A DNA stretch of 64,000 nt from Mesopusillimonas faecipullorum (GTDB taxonomy: Bacteria; Pseudomonadota; Gammaproteobacteria; Burkholderiales; Burkholderiaceae_B): positions 1-64,000 of the forward strand of contig NZ_JACDXW010000003.1 of NCBI RefSeq assembly GCF_020539505.1, given 5' to 3'. The notes below the pieces were generated by a model that worked only from the letters and a program-made list of their open reading frames with translations, was not told the origin of the DNA and searched no databases. Positions 43,131 through 51,916 of this stretch are shown here, piece by piece (the stretch's first letter is position 1; each line of letters begins with the position of its first letter). Made by a program: the position numbers and the translations under genes.

Positions 43131-44090
43131 TTAGGAGGGGACACTGGCCGTGAAAACGTTGAGGAAACTTTCCATCGCCTCTGCCTGGGCACGCCCACGT
43201 TTGGTAATGCAGTAAAAACTCAAGGGTGGCTGTGAGTCTGGCAGGCGGGTCATCGTCACCCCATAACGAACACAAGCACTTTGAGCATAGGAAGGTACGA
43301 TGGCCGTCCCCATCCCCGCTGCCACCATGGCTATCAAAGTTTCAAAGTTCCGGAAAGTCTGCCGCTCCTCGTGATCCCGCCCTATTGCCGCCAACCTGGT
43401 TTCTATCGCCTGCTGAACCTGATTGTCAGGGGGCAGGCTGATAAGTGGCGCGTCCGCAATGGCAGCCCATGTCGTACGCGGACCGCGACTGCGCTTGGCC
43501 TTTTTGCCGACACGAATGGCATCTTCATCTTCCTGCGTGCCGGTCGTGTCAGGGGCTCCATCCGGCTTAGCGGTAATCCACATCAAGCCGTACTCAAACA
43601 AGGGTGTCAGCTCTACCCCCGAAACACTTTTGAAGAACGCACCTAAGCCAAAATCCAGTTCGCCTGCCTCAACAAGCTGCTGTACATGCATGGGGTCAGC
43701 ATCAACGAACTTGAGCGTGACATCAGCACGCAATTGGCGAAATGCCTGACAAGCCTGAGGCAAAATATTCGTGGATACGAGTGGCGTTACCCCTATACGC
43801 AAAGTGCGGCGCGTCTGGGCACTCAGATGGCCCAGTTGTTGGGCGCTCTCTTCCAACTCCTGAACCACTCTTTTGGCCACCGGCAGAAACTGCTCACCAG
43901 CCCCCGTCAAGGTCACGAATCGCGTCGTTCTATCGAAAAGTCGGGTGTCCAGTTGAGTTTCAAGCTCTCGCATCATGATGCTTAGGCCCGCTTGCGTCAC
44001 ATGCATCTGTTCTGCCGCACGCGTGAAACTGCCAAGGCGTGCGACTAAAAGAAAGGCCTTAAGTTGGCGAAAGCTCAGATTGATATTCAT
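43131..44090 (-). CDS. LysR-family transcriptional regulator
   Basis: This is a 319-residue LysR regulator. The winged helix spans about residues 3-62 (F-R-Q-L-K-A-F-L-L-V start, A-A-E-Q-M-H-V-T-Q-A-G-L-S recognition helix) and the ligand domain about 90-305. A Lys/Arg-rich insert near residues 198-212 is unusual. It is divergent from the FAD monooxygenase gene (89 bases between starts), the usual place for an activator of the monooxygenase-dehydrogenase operon. It is also upstream of the binding-protein gene on the same strand (137 bases), so it could act on both. The inducer is unknown. Confidence 0.9.
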   Translation of the reverse strand: MNINLSFRQLKAFLLVARLGSFTRAAEQMHVTQAGLSIMMRELETQLDTRLFDRTTRFVTLTGAGEQFLPVAKRVVQELEESAQQLGHLSAQTRRTLRIGVTPLVSTNILPQACQAFRQLRADVTLKFVDADPMHVQQLVEAGELDFGLGAFFKSVSGVELTPLFEYGLMWITAKPDGAPDTTGTQEDEDAIRVGKKAKRSRGPRTTWAAIADAPLISLPPDNQVQQAIETRLAAIGRDHEERQTFRNFETLIAMVAAGMGTAIVPSYAQSACVRYGVTMTRLPDSQPPLSFYCITKRGRAQAEAMESFLNVFTASVPS

Positions 44091-44179
44091 AATTTATCAA
44101 TACATTTTATTTTCAAATTTCAATAATACTTCTCCCGCGGGTCTAATACTTTTCTCTGACGCAACTCAGCGAGAAACGT

Positions 44180-45424
44180 ATGTCCAAAGCATGTGAAGTC
44201 CTTATTATCGGCGCCGGCATTGGTGGCCTGACATTGGCCCTGGCCTTGCATAAGGCGGGTATTTCCAGCCGCGTCTATGAAGCCGCCCCCGAGATCAAAC
44301 CGCTGGGCGCAGGGGTGAACCTGTTACCCCATGCGGTGCGCGTACTCGACGAGTTGGGCATGCAGCAAGCGTTAGCCGATGCAGCCGTTACGACGCAAGA
44401 GTCGATCTTCTTCAACCAATTCGGGCAATTTGTATTCCGCGAGCCAGCCGGCTTGCAAGCCGGCTATGGGTGGCCGCAGTTTTCCATTCACCGTGGCGAT
44501 CTGCAGAACAGTCTGCTGAACGCTGTAGTGCAGCGAATGGGGGCCGATGCTGTTCAGTTAGGCATGCGCTGTACCCACGTGGGTCAAGATGATACCGGCG
44601 CGACAGTCCAATTTGAAATGACGGACGGTACCAAGCAAAGCGTTAGGGCTGCGCTGGTGATTGGCTGTGACGGCATACACTCGGCTGTTCGCAAACAGTT
44701 CTACCCTGGCGAGGGTAAGCCCCGCTATTCCGGCGTCAATATGTGGCGCGGTACCACCGTCCTGAAGCCGTTTCTTTCTGGGGCCAGCATGGTGCGCGCA
44801 GGTTGGTTGTCGGTAGGGAAGATGGTGATTTATCCCATACGCAACAACGTTGACGGCCAAGGCAATCAATTGGTCAACTGGGTAGCCGAAATCGAATCGC
44901 CCCAGCCCGCCGAGCGCGACTGGACAGGACGCGGACGCTTGGAGGATTTTTTCCCTGCCTTCGCGGATTGGCATTTCGACTGGCTAGATGTGGCCGGCAT
45001 GATAGAACAAACACAAACCATCTTGGAATACCCTATGGTGGATCAAGACCCACTACCCAAGTGGAGCTTTGGCCGCGTGAGTTTGCTCGGAGACGCTGCT
45101 CACCCCATGGTGCCCAGAGGATCCAACGGGGCAGGCCAAGCCATATTGGATTGCAGTTGTCTAGCGGAACAACTGCAACAACACGGCATTACCGAAAAAG
45201 CGCTGCTCGAGTACGATCGCATTCGGGTCAAGGCAACCGGCGAGGTCGTACTGATGAATCGGGTTGCACCCCCAGACACCATATTGAAGGAAGTTCACGA
45301 GCGCACCCAGGGGCAACCCTTCAGTTGCCTGGACGACGTGATTTCGCAGTCTGAACTCGCCGATATTTCCAACCGCTACAAGCAAGTCGCCGGGATCAAA
45401 GTCGAAGACCTGCAAAAAATCTGA
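44180..45424 (+). CDS. FAD-dependent monooxygenase (flavin-dependent oxidoreductase, PhzS-like)
   Basis: This is a 414-residue class A flavoprotein hydroxylase. It has the FAD-binding G-A-G-I-G-G motif at residues 11-16 and the second FAD/NADPH motif D-G-I-H-S (about 163-167). The flavin-contacting G-D-A-A-H-P-M-V-P-R-G-S-N-G-A-G-Q-A segment (about 304-321) matches the PhzS-like branch rather than classic salicylate hydroxylase. It would hydroxylate an aromatic ring or an enol using NAD(P)H and oxygen. It is the first gene of a rightward operon (aldehyde dehydrogenase 16 bases after, then alcohol dehydrogenase), divergent from a LysR gene. The substrate is unknown. Confidence 0.9.
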   Translation: MSKACEVLIIGAGIGGLTLALALHKAGISSRVYEAAPEIKPLGAGVNLLPHAVRVLDELGMQQALADAAVTTQESIFFNQFGQFVFREPAGLQAGYGWPQFSIHRGDLQNSLLNAVVQRMGADAVQLGMRCTHVGQDDTGATVQFEMTDGTKQSVRAALVIGCDGIHSAVRKQFYPGEGKPRYSGVNMWRGTTVLKPFLSGASMVRAGWLSVGKMVIYPIRNNVDGQGNQLVNWVAEIESPQPAERDWTGRGRLEDFFPAFADWHFDWLDVAGMIEQTQTILEYPMVDQDPLPKWSFGRVSLLGDAAHPMVPRGSNGAGQAILDCSCLAEQLQQHGITEKALLEYDRIRVKATGEVVLMNRVAPPDTILKEVHERTQGQPFSCLDDVISQSELADISNRYKQVAGIKVEDLQKI

Positions 45425-45440
45425 ACGGAACGCCTATTTC

Positions 45441-46886
45441 ATGAATACTGCCAAACACTACATCAATGGACGCTGGCTTGAGTCGGTCGAGGGGCAAGCC
45501 AAAATCGGTATGGTACTGAACCCTGCCACCTCAGAACACGTAGTCAACTTCTGCGACGGCACCGCAAGCGAAGCCGGCGCCGCCGTAACTGCCGCCAGAG
45601 CCGCCTTCGAAGACTCGTCCTGGGCTCATTCGCCGCGCATACGTGCAGACGTGCTGTTCGACTTTGCCATCCGCCTAGAACAACGCAAGGACGAAATCGC
45701 CGACCTGATTGTGACTGTCAATGGAAAGTTGCGGCGAGAAGCAATGGGCGAGATTATGGCGGGGGTCTCAGAGCTGAAGTACTACGCCGGTCTTGCGCGC
45801 AACCTATTTGGCCGCACACTTGAAGTAGAACCCGATTGCTACGCCTCGCTCGATCGCGAGCCTTCAGGCGTGGCAGCCATTATTTTGCCCTGGAATGCGC
45901 CGGTCACCTTATTGGTGCGCTCCCTGGCCCCGGCTTTGGCGGCAGGTTGCTCCGTCGTCATTAAACCTGCCCACCAAACCGCCCTGGTCAACAATCTGGT
46001 GCTTGAATGCATCACCGACGACGCGCGCGTGCCGGCCGGTATCATCAATTCCGTGATCGAATCGGGAACCGCCGTCTCCAGCTTTTTGTGCGAATCAACG
46101 GATGTCGATGTCATCAGCTTCACCGGTTCTACACGTGTAGGCAAGCTGATTGCACAGAGCACCGCCTCAACCCTTAAACGTTTATCTCTGGAATTAGGCG
46201 GCAAAGCTCCTGCCGTGGTGTTTGCCGACTGCAATATCGATGCCACCGTGGCCGGTGTTGTCGCTGGCAGCATGGTGATGGCTGGACAACAGTGCACCGC
46301 TATTGCCCGTGTGTTGGTAGAGGCTGCTATCTACGACGAGTTCAGCCAACGCCTGACCCAAGCCCTCAAGAATCTGCAGCCCGGTTTTGGCAATGACCCT
46401 CAAGCCGGCATGGGCTGCCTTATCGATATCGCGAATCGCGATCGCATCGCCGCTTTGCTTGAACAAGCCGCGCAAACCGAGCGCGTGTTGCTTAAGGGTG
46501 AAATACCAGGCGGGGCTTTGGCAAACGGCGCCTTCATCGCCCCTAGCCTGATTGAGGTGCAAGACCTGAACTCCAGCTTTATTCAGCAAGAGCTGTTCGG
46601 CCCTTTACTTATCATCGAACGTTTCACCGACGAGGCAGAAGCCCTGCATCGCAGCAATGCCACACGTTATAGCCTGGCGGCAAGCGTCTGGACCCAAAAT
46701 GCCGGCCGCGCCAAGAAGATGGCGGCTAAGCTGAAGTTCGGTACGGTGTGGCACAACACCCACAACCGTTTGTTTGCCGAAGCCGAAACCGGTGGCTATG
46801 GCGACAGTGGTTACGGCAAACTGCATGGTCTGGAAGGCATGAATGACTTCATGCAGACCAAGCATTTCTACTTTGAAACTCGTTAA
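45441..46886 (+). CDS. NAD(P)-dependent aldehyde dehydrogenase
   Basis: This 481-residue cytosolic aldehyde dehydrogenase has the N-terminal Y-I-N-G-R-W-L motif, the P-W-N-A-P loop near 151, and G-S-T-R-V-G-K near 230. The general base Glu is in L-E-L-G-G-K (about 251-256), and the catalytic Cys is in G-Q-Q-C-T-A (about 285). It carries E-L-F-G-P-L and the C-terminal proton-path region. It is similar in layout to the enzyme of cluster 1 but clearly divergent in sequence, so they are not recent copies. It is the second gene of the operon, 16 bases after the monooxygenase, and is followed by an alcohol dehydrogenase. The pair would convert an alcohol to an acid through an aldehyde. Confidence 0.92.
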   Translation: MNTAKHYINGRWLESVEGQAKIGMVLNPATSEHVVNFCDGTASEAGAAVTAARAAFEDSSWAHSPRIRADVLFDFAIRLEQRKDEIADLIVTVNGKLRREAMGEIMAGVSELKYYAGLARNLFGRTLEVEPDCYASLDREPSGVAAIILPWNAPVTLLVRSLAPALAAGCSVVIKPAHQTALVNNLVLECITDDARVPAGIINSVIESGTAVSSFLCESTDVDVISFTGSTRVGKLIAQSTASTLKRLSLELGGKAPAVVFADCNIDATVAGVVAGSMVMAGQQCTAIARVLVEAAIYDEFSQRLTQALKNLQPGFGNDPQAGMGCLIDIANRDRIAALLEQAAQTERVLLKGEIPGGALANGAFIAPSLIEVQDLNSSFIQQELFGPLLIIERFTDEAEALHRSNATRYSLAASVWTQNAGRAKKMAAKLKFGTVWHNTHNRLFAEAETGGYGDSGYGKLHGLEGMNDFMQTKHFYFETR

Positions 46887-46907
46887 TCCCGGTTCGGAAG
46901 CCTCGCT

Positions 46908-48008
46908 ATGCAGATAACAGCCGCCCTTTCTCGTGTCGCAGGCCAAGACCTCACGCTAGAGACATTAGCGTTGGGCCCTTTACGCGACGACGAAGTTTTG
47001 GTGCGCGTGGTCGCCACAGGTATCTGCCACACCGACATTGGCATGCGCGACTCACCATCGCGTATTCCAAGGCCTATGGTGCTGGGTCACGAAGGCGCCG
47101 GGGTAGTCGTCAGCACGGGCAAGGCTGTCAACCGCATTCAAGCGGGCGACCATGTCGTCATGAGCTTTGATACTTGCGGCACTTGCCATAGCTGCGTAAG
47201 CGGGAAAGTAGCGTATTGCAGCCACTTGGGGGCCTACAATTTCGCAGGTCAGCGATTGGACGGCAGTACCGCGCTGAGCGTGGGCCAAGAAGCCGTACAC
47301 AGTCATTTCTTCGGGCAGTCTTCCTTTGCGACACATGCTGTTTGCCACGAACGCAATGCCGTCGTCGTTGACGCCGACCTGCCGCTTGAGCTACTGGGAC
47401 CACTGGGCTGCGGCTTCCAGACGGGCGCGGGCGCCGTGCTCAACTCGCTGGGCGTAAGTGCCGGCCAAACCCTGGCCGTTTTAGGAACAGGCGCAGTCGG
47501 CCTTGCTGCAGTGATGGCCGCGCGTATTGCCGGTGCTACGACCTTGGTCGCGGTAGATACCAATAATGCCCGCTTGGAACTGGCTACCGAGTTAGGCGCT
47601 ACCCACGTGATCAATGGCGCACGAGAAGAGGTCTTTACCAGGCTACGCGCTATTGTTCCTCAGGGCGTGAACTTTGCCTTGGACACGACCGGCAATCTAG
47701 ACCTTATCCGCCAAGCTACGCAAAACCTGGCGCCGCTGGGTGTTTGTGGGCTGATCAACACAGCCCGGGGCGCCGATCTTAGCGCCAATATCTTGAGCCT
47801 GGTCTTGGGTGGCCATTCCGTACGCGGTATACACCAAGGCGACAGCGACCCCCAACGTTTCATTCCAGAACTCATCTCACTGTATCGCCAAGGCCGCTTC
47901 CCCTTCGATCGTTTATTAAGTTTCTACGAACTGGCTGACATCAACGTCGCTCTGAGCGATATGCATGAGGGCCGCAGCATCAAACCCGTGATCCGCATGC
48001 CCACCTGA
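46908..48008 (+). CDS. Zinc-dependent NAD alcohol dehydrogenase (aryl/benzyl alcohol type)
   Basis: This is a 366-residue medium-chain alcohol dehydrogenase. The catalytic zinc is bound by Cys in G-I-C-H-T-D (about residue 38) and His in G-H-E-G-A-G-V-V (about 63). The structural zinc sits in C-G-T-C-H-S-C plus a later Cys. The cofactor motif is G-T-G-A-V-G near 193. The sequence is typical of aryl-alcohol (benzyl alcohol) dehydrogenases, so it may supply the aldehyde for the enzyme next door. It starts 21 bases after the aldehyde dehydrogenase stop, in the same operon. Confidence 0.93.
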   Translation: MQITAALSRVAGQDLTLETLALGPLRDDEVLVRVVATGICHTDIGMRDSPSRIPRPMVLGHEGAGVVVSTGKAVNRIQAGDHVVMSFDTCGTCHSCVSGKVAYCSHLGAYNFAGQRLDGSTALSVGQEAVHSHFFGQSSFATHAVCHERNAVVVDADLPLELLGPLGCGFQTGAGAVLNSLGVSAGQTLAVLGTGAVGLAAVMAARIAGATTLVAVDTNNARLELATELGATHVINGAREEVFTRLRAIVPQGVNFALDTTGNLDLIRQATQNLAPLGVCGLINTARGADLSANILSLVLGGHSVRGIHQGDSDPQRFIPELISLYRQGRFPFDRLLSFYELADINVALSDMHEGRSIKPVIRMPT

Positions 48009-48084
48009 AACCGCGCTACGCAAGGCATGAAACCTGGGCTTTGAAGCATAATTACAATCTGTGTTCTCTTACACCTAGCCCAAA

Positions 48085-48450
48085 ATGCCGCATATCGTCG
48101 TTGAATATACACCCAATCTAACCGACCTTCCTTTTGACAGTATGTTGGCGGCCGTGACGCGTCGCCTTTCGGAAAGCCCGGAGGTCGAGGACGAAGCCGA
48201 CCTAAAAGCCCGCGTGATTTGTGCCGATAGGTTTCGCGTCGGGCTGGCTGACAGTCAGCGCGGCTTTATTCATGTCATCGTACGAATACTTGAGGGGCGC
48301 AGCGAGCAAGCCAAGCAAGATTTCAGCCAACGCGTCGCAGACGGCATGCTAGAACACATGCCGACCTTTGCCGACGACATGACGGTGCATCTCAGCGTCG
48401 AAGTCGTGGATATGCATCGCGGCAGCTATCGCAAGTTCAAGCTTAGCTGA
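48085..48450 (+). CDS. 5-carboxymethyl-2-hydroxymuconate isomerase family (HpaF-like)
   Basis: This is a 121-residue tautomerase-superfamily protein. It starts M-P-H-I-V-V-E-Y, leaving Pro as the N-terminal catalytic base after Met removal, and has the C-terminal H-R-G-S-Y-R-K segment. The known relative HpaF works in homoprotocatechuate (4-hydroxyphenylacetate) degradation, but none of the other hpa genes (ring-cleavage dioxygenase HpaD, dehydrogenase HpaE) is in the window. It could act in the cluster 2 route or with genes elsewhere. It is 76 bases after the alcohol dehydrogenase, so it may be separately transcribed. Confidence 0.85.
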   Translation: MPHIVVEYTPNLTDLPFDSMLAAVTRRLSESPEVEDEADLKARVICADRFRVGLADSQRGFIHVIVRILEGRSEQAKQDFSQRVADGMLEHMPTFADDMTVHLSVEVVDMHRGSYRKFKLS

Positions 48451-48581
48451 CACTGAAAAACAGTGCCCGCAGGTGCCTGGGTTTCTATGCAGGGCCAGCC
48501 GTAGAAAACGTGTTTTTACAATCTACGTAAAATACTTGCTTGCCGGCATGCCGCCTATGCCGTTTTCTTTGTGCCATCCCC

Positions 48582-49415
48582 ATGACTTTCACCCAAAAAC
48601 TTAATACCGCTTGGCAAAGCCAACAATCCTTGCTAATGGTGGGCCTGGATCCAGACGCTGCGCGTCTGCCAGCCTCACTGCAAGGCAAGCCCGACGCCAT
48701 CTACCAGTTTTGTACGGCAATCGTCGACGCTACCGCGCCCTACGTCTGTGGCTTCAAACCTCAAATTGCCTACTTCGCCGCGTTGCGCGCAGAAGAGCAA
48801 CTCGAGGCCATTTGCCAATACATTCTTAAGCACCATCCCCATCTGCCTTTGGTGCTAGACGCCAAGCGCGGCGATATCGGCTCTACCGCCGAGCAATACG
48901 CGCGTGAAGCGTTCGAACGCTATGGTGCCGACGCTGTCACGCTTAGTCCCTACCTGGGCTTCGAGTCAGTGCAACCGTATTTGTCTTGGAAAGACAAAGG
49001 GGTCGTACTGCTTTGCCGTACTTCCAACCCTGGCAGTGCTGCTTTGCAGATGATTGAAGACGCAAAGGGCGAACCCCTGTACTTGCGCGTGGCCAGCATG
49101 GTCGCCCAAGAATGGAATGCCGATGGGCAATGTGCCTTAGTGGTGGGTGCCACGTATCCGGAAGAGTTGGCCAAGGTTCGTGCCCGTGTCGGCGATATGC
49201 CTTTACTGGTGCCAGGCATCGGTGCCCAGGGCGGCGATATCCCAGCTACCGTCAAGGCGGGCTCTGATAGCCAAGGCATGGGCATGATGATTAATTCCTC
49301 GCGTGCGATTCTGTATGCTCGCAAGGGGGATGATTGGGCGCACGCTTCTGCCGAGGCGGCTCGTGAAACCCGCGATGCCATTAACGCTGCACGAGCTGCA
49401 CTCGCCTCTGACTAA
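48582..49415 (+). CDS. pyrF: Orotidine 5'-phosphate decarboxylase (type 2)
   Basis: PyrF makes UMP from OMP in the last step of pyrimidine synthesis. The 277-residue length and the [10 protein letters not shown] active-site motif (about residues 90-99, with the catalytic Lys and Asp) place it in the longer type-2 group found in betaproteobacteria. The ATG at 48582 (M-T-F-T-Q-K-L) is the best start; the frame's 14 extra upstream codons lack a ribosome site. The gene converges with pncC, leaving only 6 bases between stops and no room for a separate terminator. Confidence 0.96.
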   Translation: MTFTQKLNTAWQSQQSLLMVGLDPDAARLPASLQGKPDAIYQFCTAIVDATAPYVCGFKPQIAYFAALRAEEQLEAICQYILKHHPHLPLVLDAKRGDIGSTAEQYAREAFERYGADAVTLSPYLGFESVQPYLSWKDKGVVLLCRTSNPGSAALQMIEDAKGEPLYLRVASMVAQEWNADGQCALVVGATYPEELAKVRARVGDMPLLVPGIGAQGGDIPATVKAGSDSQGMGMMINSSRAILYARKGDDWAHASAEAARETRDAINAARAALASD

Positions 49416-49421
49416 CGCACT

Positions 49422-49931
49422 TCAGCGAGGGTCCAGCACCTGCAAGGCACGCTGAACCACAAAGCGTACACACGCCAGGCGTACCGCCTGGCGGTCACCC
49501 TCGAATACATGTGTTTCAGCACGAGTTGTCCAGCCGGAACGGGTACGGGTGGCAAAGCCAAAACACACCATGCCCACAGGTTTACCAGGCGTTGCCCCAC
49601 CCGGCCCCGCTATACCTGTCGTTGACACAGCGAAATGAGCCGCTTCACAGACTGACAGGGCACCTGCCGCCATTTCCATGGCGGTTTCTTCGCTGACTGC
49701 CCCAAAACGTTCCAGCGTATCGGGATGCACGCCCAAAGCCTGCATTTTGGCGGCATTGCTGTAAACGACGTAGCCCCGTTCAAACCAAGCGCTGGAACCA
49801 GGAATATCGGTCAGCGTAGCGGCCAACAAGCCGCCGGTGCAAGACTCGGCACAAGCCATCATCCAGCCTTGGCTCATCATGAAATCACCCAGTGCAGACG
49901 CATCGGGCAAACTGTAGGCGGCGCGAGTCAT
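49422..49931 (-). CDS. pncC: Nicotinamide-nucleotide amidase (CinA C-terminal family)
   Basis: PncC deamidates nicotinamide mononucleotide to nicotinate mononucleotide in the NAD salvage cycle. The 169-residue protein is the stand-alone CinA C-terminal domain. It has the active-site motif A-E-S-C-T-G-G (about residues 27-33) and the G-I-A-G-P-G-G loop (about 105-111). The ATG at 49931 lies inside the pgpA stop codon overlap (4 bases), so it is the last gene of the nusB-thiL-pgpA-pncC set. The frame extension to 50003 overlaps pgpA and is not used. Confidence 0.93.
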   Translation of the reverse strand: MTRAAYSLPDASALGDFMMSQGWMMACAESCTGGLLAATLTDIPGSSAWFERGYVVYSNAAKMQALGVHPDTLERFGAVSEETAMEMAAGALSVCEAAHFAVSTTGIAGPGGATPGKPVGMVCFGFATRTRSGWTTRAETHVFEGDRQAVRLACVRFVVQRALQVLDPR

Positions 49932-50449
49932 AGCGATACTCCCAATCGTGTCAGGATAGCAATGGCCAAGAGGGTATAGCCAGCTGCCAGAATGTCGTCC
50001 CACATGACACCCAGCCCATTCTTGAGGCGGGCATCAAAATACGCAATGGGCGGCGGCTTGACGATATCGAAGAAACGAAACAACACAAAGGCTATGGCCT
50101 GCATGGCCAAGCTTTCGGGTATGAGCCATAAGACCAACCAAAAGGCCACCATTTCGTCCCACACCATACCGCTGTGGTCGGCACGCCCCATGGCTTTGCC
50201 GGTTAGCTGACAGATCCAGCATCCATACGCAAAGAACCAGGCCAGCAACAAACCCATGACGAGATCGGAGAGATTCGTCCAGGCCAGCACCCAGATGCCC
50301 CACGCCAGCAAGGTGCCCCAGGTGCCGGGCCCAGGCTTGATCAGGCCACTACCGAACCCGAATGCAAACCAGCGGGCGGGCGACGCCATGACCCAACGCC
50401 AGTTGGGTTCTTGCACAACATCGCTGGTATTGGTTTGCGTGGGTTTCAT
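49928..50449 (-). CDS. pgpA: Phosphatidylglycerophosphatase A
   Basis: PgpA dephosphorylates phosphatidylglycerol phosphate at the inner membrane, the last step of phosphatidylglycerol synthesis. The 173-residue protein has three or four hydrophobic segments. It contains the family motifs G-F-G-S-G-L-I-K-P-G-P-G-T-W-G-T (about residues 31-46) and F-R-F-F-D-I-V-K-P-P-P (about 128-138), with acidic active-site residues such as W-D-E near 105. It overlaps thiL and pncC by 4 bases each, so translation is coupled. The product, phosphatidylglycerol, is also the donor used by Lgt (2060). Confidence 0.95.
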   Translation of the reverse strand: MKPTQTNTSDVVQEPNWRWVMASPARWFAFGFGSGLIKPGPGTWGTLLAWGIWVLAWTNLSDLVMGLLLAWFFAYGCWICQLTGKAMGRADHSGMVWDEMVAFWLVLWLIPESLAMQAIAFVLFRFFDIVKPPPIAYFDARLKNGLGVMWDDILAAGYTLLAIAILTRLGVSL

Positions 50450-51417
50450 GGGGTTTCGCTAGAAAAATGGTCGTAGCCGCCTTTAGGCAGCCGAATCGGG
50501 CTTCCATCCTCATCCAGCACAAGCAGGCTGCTTTGAGCGGTGATTTCTCCCACCCGTGCCAACGGTACACCCTGCTGCACACCGAGTGCCGCTATGGCGT
50601 CACGATGCGCCCTAGGCGCCATGAAACACAGTTGATAGACTTCACCACCTGCCAATACACATTCATATTGGATGCCGGCAGGCAAACCCGCAAGCGCCGG
50701 ATGCTTAGGAAGCTGTGCGTATTGCAGTTGAGCACCACACGCACTAGCCTGCAGTACATGACTTAAGTCTTGCAATAAGCCGTCGGAGATATCCAGGCCG
50801 GCATGCGCCCACTGGATAAGATCTTGCGCCAATTGCCAAGGCGGCATGGGCTGCTCAAGGGCAGCTTGGACTTCGGGTAGGCGCGCATGCCATTCGGGCC
50901 AAGCGCCTGCGGACAGCTGCCACGCCAAGTGCGCGCCGCCCAGGTGACCGCTTACCCAAATGTCATCACCGGCTTGTGCGGCATTGCGCCGCAAAGCCTG
51001 ACCTGCGGGCACAGTGCCCAGTACGGTAACGCTGATTTGTATGCCGCCATTGCTGCGCGTGGTGTCGCCACCGACCAAGGCGCAGCCGGTTTGCGCGGCG
51101 TATTGCAAAAAACCTTTGGAGAACGCTTGCAGCCAGTTTTCATCTAGCTTGGGCAGGGCCAAGCCTAGCAGGCAAGCTTCGGGGCGAGCGCCCATTGCAG
51201 CCAAATCGGAAATATTGACCGCCAGGGCCTTGTGACCCAAATGCTGGGGATTGGCGTCTGCCGCAAAATGCCGGCCTTGCAACAACAGATCGGTACTGGT
51301 GACCCACTGCCGACCCGGCCGCAGTGGCAGCATGGCGCAATCGTCGCCCACGCCAAGAAAACCCTCCGGCGCAGCCGGCGAAAAATACTTGGCGATGAGG
51401 CTGAATTCGCCACCCAA
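50446..51417 (-). CDS. thiL: Thiamine-monophosphate kinase
   Basis: ThiL phosphorylates thiamine monophosphate to the active cofactor thiamine pyrophosphate. It has the N-terminal G-E-F-S-L-I-A-K-Y-F, the Mg-binding G-D-D-C-A near residue 28, and the G-G-D-T-T-R-S loop near 120. Start: a TTG at 51417 gives M-G-G-E-F-S-L-I, matching E. coli ThiL (M-A-C-G-E-F-S-L-I) and avoiding overlap with nusB; product 323 residues, the usual length. An ATG at 51456 would add 13 residues and overlap nusB by 35 bases. No TPP riboswitch is seen. Confidence 0.93.
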   Translation of the reverse strand: MGGEFSLIAKYFSPAAPEGFLGVGDDCAMLPLRPGRQWVTSTDLLLQGRHFAADANPQHLGHKALAVNISDLAAMGARPEACLLGLALPKLDENWLQAFSKGFLQYAAQTGCALVGGDTTRSNGGIQISVTVLGTVPAGQALRRNAAQAGDDIWVSGHLGGAHLAWQLSAGAWPEWHARLPEVQAALEQPMPPWQLAQDLIQWAHAGLDISDGLLQDLSHVLQASACGAQLQYAQLPKHPALAGLPAGIQYECVLAGGEVYQLCFMAPRAHRDAIAALGVQQGVPLARVGEITAQSSLLVLDEDGSPIRLPKGGYDHFSSETP

Positions 51418-51421
51418 GGGA

Positions 51422-51916
51422 TTAGGCCCGCGTACCTGCCTGGACTTCAGGGGCACGTACCTCGGCGGCGAGTTTGTCTAGCACGCCGTTGACGAACTTG
51501 AAGCCATCGGTGCCACCAAAAGACTTGGCCAATTCGACCGCCTCGTTGATGGCCACCTTGTAGGGGACTTCGACATGGTGTACCAGCTCGTAGCTGCCGA
51601 TGAGCAAAATGGCATGCTCTACGGGGGAAAGCTCGTCTATGGTGCGGTCTAGATGCGGGGTGAACTGCTCGCGCAACGAAACCGCCTCTCGGGGCACGCC
51701 GTACAGCAGTGTTTTGAACCACGCCACGTCGGCTTCGGAAAACTCTTCGTCGTCGCGGATATGGGCATCAATGACCCCCATATCATCGGCATCGTCACGG
51801 CGGATCAGCCAGGCATAAATACCTTGCAGGGCAAACTCGCGCGCCCGGCGCCGGGCGCTGCGCCCATTTGGGCGCGCGCCGGTGGGGGCGGGCAATTTAG
51901 TCTTCGTCGTCGTCAT
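51422..51916 (-). CDS. nusB: Transcription antitermination factor NusB
   Basis: NusB binds boxA RNA with S10 (NusE) to keep RNA polymerase running through rRNA operons; a target boxA lies at 296-307. The 164-residue protein has the NusB helical fold: [15 protein letters not shown] near residues 22-36, the conserved [14 protein letters not shown] near 97-110, and [15 protein letters not shown] near 129-143. The start ATG 51916 lies within the last codons of ribH, overlapping it by 20 bases in another frame. A Thr/Lys-rich N-terminal extension of about 20 residues is unusual. Confidence 0.95.
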   Translation of the reverse strand: MTTTKTKLPAPTGARPNGRSARRRAREFALQGIYAWLIRRDDADDMGVIDAHIRDDEEFSEADVAWFKTLLYGVPREAVSLREQFTPHLDRTIDELSPVEHAILLIGSYELVHHVEVPYKVAINEAVELAKSFGGTDGFKFVNGVLDKLAAEVRAPEVQAGTRA

